Source of the DNA: Brevibacillus_F sp035644815
GTDB taxonomy: Bacteria; Bacillota; Bacilli; Brevibacillales; Brevibacillaceae
NCBI GenBank assembly: GCA_035644815.1
Contig: DASQNU010000213.1
Location: forward strand, 1 to 7,593
Length of the DNA stretch: 7,593 nt
Direction: 5' to 3'
Within the stretch, counting starts at the first letter, position 1, and the number at the start of each line of letters is the position of its first letter. Below are positions 1 to 7,300 of this stretch, one piece after another. Below the pieces are notes generated by a model. That model saw only the letters and a list, made by a program, of their open reading frames with translations. It did no database searches and had not been told where the DNA came from. The position numbers and the translations under genes were made by a program.

Positions 1-22
1 TCACCAGTCTCTGTATACGAAT

Positions 23-30
23 AGAAAGGG
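23..30 (+). promoter_or_regulatory. Ribosome binding site that sets the start of the IF-3-like gene
   Basis: The purine run AGAAAGGG ends at 30. The open frame could begin at TTG 31, ATG 40 or ATG 46. TTG 31 abuts the site with no spacer and ATG 46 is 15 bases away, while ATG 40 has a 9-base spacer. ATG 40 is therefore the preferred start. The match to the anti-Shine-Dalgarno sequence is moderate. Confidence 0.6.
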
Positions 31-39
31 TTGTTTACC

Positions 40-528
40 ATGATCATGAATGAAAAGATCAAAGCCTCTGAGGTCCAGTTAACGGGAGTGAACGGAGAGG
101 ATCTCGGCATTGTCTCAACCAAAGAGGCTTTGCAAATGGCGAAACAATTAAAGGTTGACTTGGTATGCCTGTCGTTAGCATCCAGTCCTCCTCCATGTCA
201 ATTGGTCGACCATGCCGCACATAAGCAGCAGGTGCAAAAAGACAAGCAGAAGGAACGCAAAGCTGAGAAAGGTATGAAGATCAAAGAAATTCGCCTGTCC
301 GCTTACATTGAAGACCATGATTACGATACGAAAAAAAGGCAGGCAGAGCGGATTTTGCAAGCCGGTGATGGGATTTCACTTACGGTCAAATTGGAAAAGA
401 AAGAGAGCGAGGAAGCAAAGAAGCTGGTCCAACAACTGGTGGACGAACTGAAGCATTGTGGAAAACAGGAGAAGGGGATTCAGGTGAGTGGGAAACAGGT
501 TGTGGCTGTATTGTTTCCATTGATATAG
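40..528 (+). CDS. Translation initiation factor IF-3-like protein (divergent paralogue)
   Basis: The 162-residue product has the two-domain plan of IF-3, which binds the 30S subunit, keeps it free of 50S and proofreads initiator tRNA pairing. The N-domain (about 3-60) carries the family pattern I-x-A-x-EV-x-L-x-G-x-NGE-x-LGI followed by S-x-x-EAL and DLV. A lysine-rich linker (about 61-80) leads to a C-domain starting KEIRLS (82-87), with the family's HDYDTK-like stretch (93-98). The length is close to the usual 170-180. The signature after the N-domain is degenerate: the family's PPVCRIMDYGKF is here PPPCQLVDHAAH, so the Arg, Tyr, Gly and Lys are lost. The F-x-GRE motif of the C-domain is replaced by a Lys/Glu run near 118-123. 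The start is ATG, not the rare AUU typical of infC, and rpmI and rplT do not follow. Homology to IF-3 looks clear. The role is inferred and it may not be the housekeeping factor. Confidence 0.85.
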   Translation: MIMNEKIKASEVQLTGVNGEDLGIVSTKEALQMAKQLKVDLVCLSLASSPPPCQLVDHAAHKQQVQKDKQKERKAEKGMKIKEIRLSAYIEDHDYDTKKRQAERILQAGDGISLTVKLEKKESEEAKKLVQQLVDELKHCGKQEKGIQVSGKQVVAVLFPLI

Positions 529-546
529 TTCGACTCATTAGAACGT

Positions 547-585
547 AACAAGCGCGGCATGCCAGTATCGGATGCCGCGCTTGTT
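547..585. terminator. Shared hairpin terminator between convergent genes
   Basis: Two perfectly complementary 14-base arms (547-560 and 572-585, AACAAGCGCGGCAT and its complement) enclose an 11-base loop. The hairpin sits 18 bases after the IF-3-like stop and 35 bases after the cardiolipin synthase stop, so it can serve both converging transcripts. Neither side has a long U-tract (TTGTTTGATT on the plus strand), so it is a very stable stem with a weak tail. The rest of the 92-base gap shows nothing else. Confidence 0.7.
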
Positions 586-620
586 TGATTGAGGTCGTCT
601 GTCCAACGGCGAAATCAGAT

Positions 621-2066
621 TTATAAGAGCGGAGAGAGCAATCTGGCCAAGGATTCCTTCAGCCTTGTAGAGAGCGGTCGATTCCGATACTCGTCCCACG
701 TCCATTCCCGGCAGTCCAGCAGATCATGTTGAAAAATATCACTCAGCTTGGCGGCAAGGGCAGTATCGTAGAGAAATGCATTGGTTTCGAAGTTTAACGT
801 GAAGCTGCGAATGTCGGTATTGGCTGTACCGACAGTAGCGATTTGCTCATCCACCACCATGGATTTGGCATGGAGAAAGCCTTTTTCATACAAGAAGATA
901 CGTACACCGGCCTTTAACAAATCTCCGAGATAAGAGCTGGATGCCCAAGTGACCAGCGCATTATCTGTTTTGGACGGAAACATGATCTTGACTTCTACGC
1001 CGGAAAGAGCGGCGATGCGCAAAGCGCTCAATAGGCTTTCATCCGGGATAAAATACGGGGTCTGCAAATAGATGCAATTTTGCGCGCGATGAATCATTTT
1101 CAGAAAGCCGTGCCGGATTTGCTCTCTCTCCGAGTTTGGCCCACTGGATACAATTTGGATACCCACTTGGCCTTGTTCCTTTTCTGGAAACGGGAAGTAG
1201 GCGGGGGTCGGTTCGAATCGCTTTGTGTTGGCCAAATTCCAATCGAGCAGGAAACGGCCTTGCAGCAGGAGTACAGCACTTCCCCTGATCATCAGATGGG
1301 TGTCTCGCCAGTAGCCTAGATATTTGTCATTTCCGAGGTATTCATCCCCGATGTTAATACCGCCGATGAAGCCGACCTTGCCGTCAATTACAGCGATTTT
1401 GCGGTGGTTTCGGTAATTCAAGCGGTAGTTAAAAAAAGGAATCCGGGATGGGAAAAAGGCTGCCACCTCACCACCTGCTTCACGAAGCGGTTTGAAAAAG
1501 CGGTCCGTGATGCCCGCCGAACCGATGTCATCATAGAGTATGCGCACGCGGACTCCTTGTTTGGCTTTTACGACGAGGGCATTCAGCACCTTTTTTCCAA
1601 TCTGATCCTTGCGAAAAATATAATAGAGGAGATGGATATGGTCGGTTGCTTCGTTGATGGACGCAAGCAACTGTTCAAATTTGCTGTGAGCATCGGTAAA
1701 GATGTCCACCTGGTTGTCTTGGGTAAAGATGGCCAGATCATTGCGCAAATGCATCACGATCATGTCCCTGTGTTGCTGCATGGCAGGATCATGAAAAGGG
1801 TAGCGGTTGCTCTCCAATGCTTCAAGCTGTACGTCAGCCTGCTGTTTAAAATAAGAAAACTCTTCATCCTTGATTTTATAGATCCTTCGTTTGCTTAAGT
1901 TTTGACCCAGGAGCAGGTAGAGGAGAAAGCCAACACCGGGCAGGAACAGCAAGACCATTAACCAAGCCCAGGTCGCTGCAATATTTTTCCGTTCCAGGAA
2001 AATGAGCACTGCCGCAAGCAGCAAGTTCATGACCGAAACGAGAATATAAATGTGCTGTAAGAGCAT
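621..2066 (-). CDS. cls: Cardiolipin synthase (phospholipase D family)
   Basis: This membrane enzyme condenses two phosphatidylglycerol molecules into cardiolipin plus glycerol. The 481-residue product matches the usual length of bacterial Cls proteins (about 480). Two hydrophobic helices (about 3-24 and 33-54) anchor it, followed by a short basic stretch and two phospholipase D domains. Both HKD catalytic motifs are intact: H221-x-K223-x4-D228 followed by GG-x-N (235-238), and H399-x-K401-x4-D406 followed by G-x-AN (413-416). The Y-x-x-RNHRK context before the first motif and QTPYF-x-PD (335-342) are typical of the family. The ATG at 2066 is preceded by GGAGGA with a 6-base spacer, and the first helix begins at once, so the start is well supported. 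The gene appears monocistronic, ending near the hairpin at 547-585. Bacteria of this group often carry several cls copies and I cannot say which this is. Confidence 0.95.
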   Translation of the reverse strand: MLLQHIYILVSVMNLLLAAVLIFLERKNIAATWAWLMVLLFLPGVGFLLYLLLGQNLSKRRIYKIKDEEFSYFKQQADVQLEALESNRYPFHDPAMQQHRDMIVMHLRNDLAIFTQDNQVDIFTDAHSKFEQLLASINEATDHIHLLYYIFRKDQIGKKVLNALVVKAKQGVRVRILYDDIGSAGITDRFFKPLREAGGEVAAFFPSRIPFFNYRLNYRNHRKIAVIDGKVGFIGGINIGDEYLGNDKYLGYWRDTHLMIRGSAVLLLQGRFLLDWNLANTKRFEPTPAYFPFPEKEQGQVGIQIVSSGPNSEREQIRHGFLKMIHRAQNCIYLQTPYFIPDESLLSALRIAALSGVEVKIMFPSKTDNALVTWASSSYLGDLLKAGVRIFLYEKGFLHAKSMVVDEQIATVGTANTDIRSFTLNFETNAFLYDTALAAKLSDIFQHDLLDCREWTWDEYRNRPLSTRLKESLARLLSPLL

Positions 2067-2089
2067 GAATGGTCCTCCACAAAAAGATC

Positions 2090-2098
2090 ATTATCACA
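2090..2098 (-). promoter_or_regulatory. Candidate extended -10 promoter element for cls
   Basis: Read on the minus strand, TGTGATAAT matches the extended -10 pattern TG-N-TATAAT with one mismatch. It lies 23 bases upstream of the cls start codon, giving a short leader that still contains the GGAGGA ribosome binding site. I find no good -35 box at 16-18 bases upstream, so the call is weak. Confidence 0.3.
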
Positions 2099-2150
2099 TG
2101 AAAGAGGATAGCGAGATATCGTATCCGGTTGACATGTGCAAGCAGAGTCT

Positions 2151-2163
2151 GTTTATTGTAAAC
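2151..2163. promoter_or_regulatory. Short palindrome upstream of cls, possible operator
   Basis: GTTTATTGTAAAC is a perfect dyad with 5-base arms and a 3-base centre. It lies about 85 bases upstream of the cls start in the 153-base gap between cls and the response regulator terminator. No known operator family is recognised, and a dyad of this size can occur by chance in AT-rich DNA. Confidence 0.2.
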
Positions 2164-2185
2164 GAACAATCACAATCTTATCATG

Positions 2186-2218
2186 AAAAAAAGAGAAGAA
2201 CAGTAGTCTGCTCTTCTC
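2186..2218 (-). terminator. Intrinsic terminator of the two-component operon
   Basis: On the minus strand an 11-base stem (arms 2208-2218 and 2193-2203, with one G-U pair) and a 4-base loop are followed directly by seven T (plus-strand A run 2186-2192). It starts two bases after the response regulator stop codon. This is a classic Rho-independent terminator. It should separate the two-component operon from cls downstream on the same strand. Confidence 0.9.
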
Positions 2219-2219
2219 G

Positions 2220-2900
2220 TTAATCGACTAATTTATGTCGGAGGGCTAAGGCGACCGCTTGTGTTCGGTCGTCTACGCCCATTTTGTGCAAAATGCGGTG
2301 AACATGTGTTTTTACCGTTCCTTCGGAGATAAAAAGGTTCTGCGCAATTTGATCGTTGCGGTATCCATATGTCAGCTGCTGGAGCACATCCCGTTCTCGA
2401 TCCGTTAATTCTTCCAACAAGGTAAAGTTACTGCTTGATAGGGTGGGGTGGTTGCGTTCCTGTAAAACCTCCGCCAGCGCCTTGGCAGCGGTAACCGTAT
2501 GAAACAGAGCTGCACCTTGATAGGCGCCACGAATCAAATCAAGCATCTCTTGGGAATCGGCATCTTTCAGCATATAGCCGACTGCCCCGGCACGAATTCC
2601 ATCTACTACATAGTTTTTCACGTCGAACGTCGTGAGAATGAGCACTTTGATGTCGGGCAGCTGAGATAATATTTTGCGGGTCGCTTCAATTCCGGTGCAT
2701 TTTGGCATTTGAACATCCATTAAAACTACGTCGGGGCGCACCTTGGTAACGACCTCTACCGCCTCCTCACCGTCTGCAGCTTCTCCTACGACCTCCATAT
2801 CAGGCTGCATTTGGATGACGTAGCCCAAGCCCTGTCGGATCATCGTCTGATCATCTACAAGCACGACACGTATTTTTCTTGGTTCTTTTGAGTCGGTCAT
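2220..2900 (-). CDS. NarL/FixJ-family response regulator with LuxR-type DNA-binding domain
   Basis: The 226-residue product is a cytoplasmic transcription regulator switched by phosphorylation. The receiver domain (about 10-125) has the acidic pair D16-D17, the phosphoacceptor D62 in VLMDVQMP, the switch Thr at 90-91 and K112 in the LKDA motif. A linker to about 160 leads to the GerE/LuxR helix-turn-helix (about 163-226), starting LTDRERDVL, with the recognition helix in SEGTVKTHVHRIL (192-204). The start ATG at 2900 overlaps the kinase stop as ATGA, and AAAGGAA at 2911-2917 inside the kinase gene provides the ribosome binding site. The pair is therefore probably translationally coupled. The regulator resembles DesR/LiaR-type proteins in plan, but its target genes cannot be read from the sequence. 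The divergent RND pump and the operon itself are the positional candidates. Confidence 0.95.
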   Translation of the reverse strand: MTDSKEPRKIRVVLVDDQTMIRQGLGYVIQMQPDMEVVGEAADGEEAVEVVTKVRPDVVLMDVQMPKCTGIEATRKILSQLPDIKVLILTTFDVKNYVVDGIRAGAVGYMLKDADSQEMLDLIRGAYQGAALFHTVTAAKALAEVLQERNHPTLSSSNFTLLEELTDRERDVLQQLTYGYRNDQIAQNLFISEGTVKTHVHRILHKMGVDDRTQAVALALRHKLVD

Positions 2901-4096
2901 CGTATCGTCATTCCTTTCGATTCAGGAGCTTTGTAGGGTACTGAAAGATCAATCTGAAATCCGTGTGGTTCTCGGACAAAGAAGGAAAGCGAACCGTTCA
3001 AGGATTGGACGCGTTCTTGCATTCCCTTTAAGCCAAATCCAGGTGTGAAAGGATCATCTGGTGCAATCATACCGTTATCCCAGATGGAAAGATAAAGCCT
3101 GTCCTTGATCACATAGATGTTGACATGCATGAAGGTAGCATCCGAGTGGCGCAAGGTATTGGTGACCGCTTCCTGCAGTACGCGATAGAGCGCAATCATG
3201 GCTTCTTTTCCGAGATGAATCTCTTCCTCCGCCTGAAAATCAATCGAGAGACCCGTATTGTTAGCGGTTTGCGAGAGAAAAGCACGCAAAGGGGTAAGTC
3301 CGATCGAAGAACTGTCGATCGCGAGCGTATGCACAGAATTACGAATGTCCTCCAGACTTTGCTTGGCTACACCGAGCATATCTTTCACGGCCTTCTCCGC
3401 TTGAGGTGGCCCGCCTTGCAGCATGTATTGGAGCGCGTGTAGCTGTACGATCAGGGAAGTGAGACTATGGCCAAGCGCATCGTGCATATCCCTGGCGATT
3501 CTTGTTCGTTCTTGTAAGACAGCTACCTGCATCGTGCTGACAGCAGCCTCTTGAATTTCTTCATGCGCGCGTTGCAGGTCCATATGCGCTTTTTGAAGCT
3601 GTTCCAAGTGCAGTTGATTCGATCGGTAAGCCTCACCCTGGACACGATACCCTCTGGCCCCAACAAAGCAGCCGATGTAAGTAAGGATGAAAAAAATCGG
3701 GCCAGGAGGAAGTTCGTCAAGAAAGAACACGCGAATGGACGTACATAGTCCGAAAATGGACGCGAGAATGAAGCCTTGTTTGTCCTCCATGCGGCCACCC
3801 ATAAACACGGCGAGAGGCAGCATGATTCCGATCGATTCTTCACCGCCAACCAATGGTTTTTTTAAGAGGGAAAGGGTACCAAGCAATAGGATGGCGAAGG
3901 TTGCGCGCTTCATGGACAACCACTCATCCGGCACCCAAAACAGCATCACGAGCCCAAAAAATAAAAAGGCTGTCAGGGCAAACTGTAAAGGTGTCTCCAT
4001 GGAAAAGGAGGACGGGAGTATAATCAATACGATCAGGATTAAGAACCATATGCTAAGGAATCGCTTTTGGATTGCGTTTAATATCAGTTTATACAA
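2897..4096 (-). CDS. Membrane sensor histidine kinase (HisKA_3/HATPase_c family)
   Basis: The 399-residue product is an integral-membrane kinase that would phosphorylate the adjacent regulator. About six hydrophobic segments lie between 14 and 149 (roughly 14-33, 36-54, 65-80, 87-103, 107-126, 132-149) with very short loops and no sizeable extracellular domain, a DesK-like plan suggesting that it senses something in or at the membrane. A probable coiled coil (about 155-195) leads to the dimerisation domain with phosphoacceptor H205 in ARDMHDALGH; D206 and H210 fit the DxxxQ/H phosphatase motif of HisKA_3 kinases. The ATPase domain has N313 in the N-box (QEAVTN), D340-N-G (G1) and G-F-G-L-K-G (353-358, G2). 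The start is TTG, supported by AGAAGGA seven bases upstream. The stimulus is unknown. No desaturase gene is adjacent, so I do not name it desK. Confidence 0.93.
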   Translation of the reverse strand: MYKLILNAIQKRFLSIWFLILIVLIILPSSFSMETPLQFALTAFLFFGLVMLFWVPDEWLSMKRATFAILLLGTLSLLKKPLVGGEESIGIMLPLAVFMGGRMEDKQGFILASIFGLCTSIRVFFLDELPPGPIFFILTYIGCFVGARGYRVQGEAYRSNQLHLEQLQKAHMDLQRAHEEIQEAAVSTMQVAVLQERTRIARDMHDALGHSLTSLIVQLHALQYMLQGGPPQAEKAVKDMLGVAKQSLEDIRNSVHTLAIDSSSIGLTPLRAFLSQTANNTGLSIDFQAEEEIHLGKEAMIALYRVLQEAVTNTLRHSDATFMHVNIYVIKDRLYLSIWDNGMIAPDDPFTPGFGLKGMQERVQSLNGSLSFFVREPHGFQIDLSVPYKAPESKGMTIR

Positions 4097-4103
4097 AGCT
4101 TCA

Positions 4104-4110
4104 TCCTTCT
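4104..4110 (-). promoter_or_regulatory. Ribosome binding site supporting a TTG start for the kinase
   Basis: On the minus strand AGAAGGA lies exactly seven bases before TTG (4094-4096). The only nearby ATG, at 4101-4103 on this strand (plus-strand CAT 4102-4104 region), is in another frame and quickly meets a stop. The TTG therefore looks genuine and not an artefact of frame extension. Confidence 0.65.
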
Positions 4111-4138
4111 TTCTTTGCAGTTGAACCGTATACTTTCA

Positions 4139-4144
4139 TCATAA
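4139..4144 (-). promoter_or_regulatory. Candidate -10 box for the kinase-regulator operon
   Basis: TATGAT on the minus strand matches TATAAT at five of six positions and would give a leader of roughly 35 bases before the TTG start. No good -35 hexamer is found at the usual distance. That position falls inside the palindrome at 4157-4172, which would suit an activator- or repressor-controlled promoter. An alternative pairing is ATGACA (4152-4157) with a poor -10 near 4129-4134. Confidence 0.3.
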
Positions 4145-4156
4145 CATGGAGTGTCA

Positions 4157-4172
4157 TCTATCTGTAGATAGA
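4157..4172. promoter_or_regulatory. 16-base palindrome in the divergent control region, possible operator
   Basis: TCTATCTGTAGATAGA is a perfect dyad with 7-base arms around GT. It is flanked by a looser outer pair, TGTC (4152-4155) and GACA (4175-4178), nearly symmetric about the same centre. It lies 61-76 bases upstream of the kinase start and about 175 bases upstream of the pump start. Response regulators and many one-component regulators bind sites of this shape. Whether the adjacent NarL-type regulator binds here is inference. Confidence 0.4.
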
Positions 4173-4236
4173 GAGACAGCGGACAATATCAATCAACCGA
4201 TAGATTACTTCATTGGCGGGAATCGATACAATAAGC

Positions 4237-4245
4237 TGGTAAAAT
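4237..4245 (+). promoter_or_regulatory. Candidate extended -10 promoter element for the RND pump operon
   Basis: TGGTAAAAT fits TG-N-TATAAT with one mismatch. The nearest -35-like hexamer, TTGGCG at 4213-4218, is 21 bases away, which is too far for a normal promoter. If used, transcription would begin near 4252 and leave a leader of about 95 bases before the pump start. A second -10-like hexamer, TATAGT (4259-4264), also lacks a good -35. Confidence 0.3.
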
Positions 4246-4281
4246 GGTAACCTGCGTCTATAGTATGGGGGAATGAACTGG

Positions 4282-4337
4282 GCTTCATTGATCAAGCTGA
4301 TAGCACGATAGAAAAAGAGCAGCAAGTTGATTTTTTT
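4282..4337 (+). promoter_or_regulatory. Attenuator-like leader structure before the RND pump
   Basis: ATCAAGCTG (4291-4299) can pair with CAGC (4320-4323) and TTGAT (4327-4331), with a three-base bulge, and seven T follow at 4331-4337 just before the ribosome binding site. A competing small hairpin, GCTT (4282-4285) with AAGC (4294-4297), shares bases with it. The arrangement resembles a terminator with an alternative fold. The stem is weak and the loop is 20 bases, so chance is a serious alternative. Confidence 0.25.
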
Positions 4338-4347
4338 GGAGAGGTGA
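4338..4347 (+). promoter_or_regulatory. Ribosome binding site leaving the pump start ambiguous
   Basis: GGAGAGGTGA precedes two possible starts in the same frame. GTG 4348 lies 6 bases after GGAG. TTG 4354 lies 6 bases after AGGTGA and would give a product starting MNISEFSIKRP, a beginning common among RND pumps. The two differ by only two residues, so nothing functional depends on the choice. Confidence 0.6.
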
Positions 4348-7300
4348 GTGGATTTGAATATTTCGGAATTCTCGATTAAACGACCCGTTACCGTAATCAT
4401 GCTAACACTTGCTTTACTGATTTTTGGGTTTGTTTCATTGCCACGTTTGGCCATCGACCTGATGCCAGACCTGGAATTCCCGGTTGCCGTGGTCGTGACA
4501 TCTTATGATGGAGCTTCGCCAACGGAAGTGGAAAAACTGGTAACGAAGCCGATCGAGAGTGCGGTTGGTACGGTTTCGAACATTGACAGCATTACCTCTG
4601 TATCCATGCAGGGAGCATCGCAGGTCGTTGTCATGTTCAACTGGGGAACCGACCTCGACCAGGCGACATTGGACATGCGGGAGAAAGTGGACCAGATCAA
4701 AGCCACACTTCCGGATGATGCCAATTCACCACGCGTAATGCGGTTTGACCCGAACAGTCAGCCGATTATGTACTATACCTTAACCGGTAGTGAAGATGTC
4801 AATAAAATGAAAGACATGGCGGAAGATATCATTCAGTCCCGCCTGGAGCGTATTGACGGCGTTGCGGCTGTATCGATCAATGGCGGCCGTGACCGTGTCG
4901 TAGATATCACCCTTGATCCGGCAAAAATCGCTGCGTATGGTCTCACCATTGAACAAGTGCAGCAAGCGATCAGTAGCAGCAATATGTCTGCGTCAACTGG
5001 TGCTGTAAGGGAAGGCGACGAAAAATTAAACATCCGAGTGGAAGGCGAGTTTGCAGATGTTAGCAAAATCGGCCTGACTCCGATCCCGGTCGGAAGTGGA
5101 TCCATTCGTTTGAACAACATCGCAGAAGTACAGGATACGTTGGATGAAGTGACAGCCTTGAACTATCTGGATGGGACACAAGGCGTATTCCTGGCCATTA
5201 CCAAGGCTTCTGGGGGTAACACCATTGAAGTGGCTGACGCCGTAAAAGAAGAAATCGAAAAAATTAAAGCGCAGCTACCATCAAATGTAACTTTAACGGA
5301 AGCGATCGATACTTCCACTTATATTGAAGATTCGATTTATACAACGGCAGAGCACGCTCTGTTAGGTGGATTTTTTGGTATTTTGATGCTGTTCTTCTTC
5401 CTTGGAAGCTTATCTTCCATGCTGATCGCAGTCATTGTACTGCCTGTATCCATCATGGCTACATTTGTCCTGATGTACATGACAGGTCAGACAATCAACT
5501 TGATTTCCTTGTCCGGTTTGACGCTGGGGCTTGGGTCACTCGTTGACTTCTCGGTCGTTATTTTGGAGAATATTTTCCGGCAACGTGAGCAAGGAAAGGG
5601 AATGGTGCAAGCTGCTTTAGACGGTTCCAAGGAAGTGGGAACGGCGGTCATGGCATCCGCTTTGGCGCAAATTTGTGTATTCGCACCGATTGCACTGACA
5701 GAGGGGATTGCCTCCGAATTGTTCGGACCACTCGCTTTGACGGTCGTTTACTCTCACATTGCAGCGCTTGTCTTCTCCATTATTCTGGTGCCGATGCTCA
5801 GCTCACGCATGCTGAAAAAAGTTCCAAATCATGGTGAAAACAAAGACTACCGTGGAATCAATCCGGTAATCTGGTTCAACAAAGGGTTCCATAAAGTCGA
5901 GAATGGCTACAGCAAACTGTTGAAATGGTCTTTGGGACACCGAAAATCGGTAATGGTCATTACCATCGTCATGATCGTTGGCTCTTTTGCCTTGACGCCG
6001 ATGATTGGTGCGGAATTCTTTCCTGCGAGTGACGAAGGTCAAGTAAGCATCTCGATTGAAACGCCAAACGGTACAGTGATCGAAGAAACCGATCGTGTGA
6101 CCAAACAGGTGGAAAGCATTGTTTCCAAATTGCCTGAATTGAAAATGATGGTGACTTCGATCGGTAGTGATGGGTCACCGGTTGCGGCAACCGCTGCGAC
6201 CAACCGGGCAACCATGTATGTCCTGCTCGTGGATGTATTGGAACGTTCACGATCAAGCCAAGACATTGCTCAAGAATTGCGCCAGCAGCTTGAAAGTGTG
6301 CCAGGTGCCGAGTTCACGGTAAGTGCAACCTCCGGATTCTCAACGGGTTCACCTGTCGATATCACGCTTCGCGGTGATGATCTTGAGGTGTTGAAAGAAA
6401 TTGGTTCGATTATTAAGGAAGAAGTAAAAAGTGTGAAAGGTACGGCAAACGTCGTAAACAGCCTGGAAGATACGAAGCAAGAATTTGAAGTGAAGGTTGA
6501 CGCGGAAAAAGCGAGCATCAACGGCTTGACTACCGGTCAAATCATATCTGCCGTTCGCACTGCATTTAACGGTCAGACGGTGACCAAGTATCGTACCGGT
6601 GATGATGAGATTGATGTAAATATCAGACTTCCGGAGAACTACCGAGAAGATGTAAACTATTTGAATAACCTGCGGATTGCCGGTGCTGGCGGAGCGCAAA
6701 TTGCGCTGTCCACCGTTGCACAAGTGCAAAAAGTAGATGTTCCATTGGCGATTAACCGTTCCGACCAGTCACGCGAGGTGAAAATCACGGCTGACTTGGA
6801 TGGACGTGATTTGAACTCCGTCATTACGGAAATTCGAGGCAAATTGGATCAACTGTCGTTGCCGGATGGATACAACCTGCAATATGGCGGTCAGAGTGAA
6901 GACATGGCTGAGTCCTTTATGAGCTTGGGTCTTGCGATCATTTTGGCCATCGTCCTGGTGTACATGGTTATGGCATCTCAGTTCGAATCGTTCTATAGTC
7001 CATTCATTATCATGTTCGCCCTTCCGCCAACTCTTCCTGGAGTGTTGATCGGTTTGGCGGCAACAGGAACAACCTTGAGCGTATCCGTATTGATCGGTTA
7101 CATTTTGCTGGTTGGTCTCGTCATGAACAACTCGATCGTTTTGATTGACTATATTAATCAGCTGCGTAAAAAGGGCAATACCGCGAAAGAAGCAATCGTG
7201 TTAGCGGGTCCTGTTCGTTTGCGTCCGATTCTCATGACAACACTTACTACGATTCTGTCGATTGGTCCACTTGCATTTGCAACCGGATCGGGTACTGAAT

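Noticed and set aside
31..39. TTG at 31 as the start of the IF-3-like gene
   Set aside because: It directly abuts the AGAAAGGG ribosome binding site with no spacer; ATG 40 has a normal 9-base spacer.
1404..1898. 164-codon open frame on the plus strand
   Set aside because: It lies wholly antisense to the cardiolipin synthase gene, has no recognisable domain, and is the usual shadow of a long conserved gene.
2129..2157. Perfect TTGACA hexamer on the plus strand, suggesting a promoter
   Set aside because: No good -10 follows at 16-18 bases and no plus-strand gene lies downstream; only convergent genes do. An antisense RNA is possible but unsupported.
1876..2169. 97-codon minus-strand frame overlapping the start of cls
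   Set aside because: It needs a TTG start without a clear ribosome binding site, runs into cls in another frame, and shows no family signature; the upstream part is better explained as cls control sequence.
2897..4096. Naming the two-component pair desKR or liaSR
   Set aside because: The kinase plan resembles DesK, but there is no des gene or liaF gene next to it, and the sequence alone does not settle orthology.
3687..4124. 145-codon plus-strand frame
   Set aside because: Antisense to the membrane part of the kinase, with low-complexity basic composition and no ribosome binding site of note.
4158..4454. 98-codon minus-strand frame across the divergent region into the pump gene
   Set aside because: It overlaps the start of the well-supported pump gene in antisense and has no recognisable domain.
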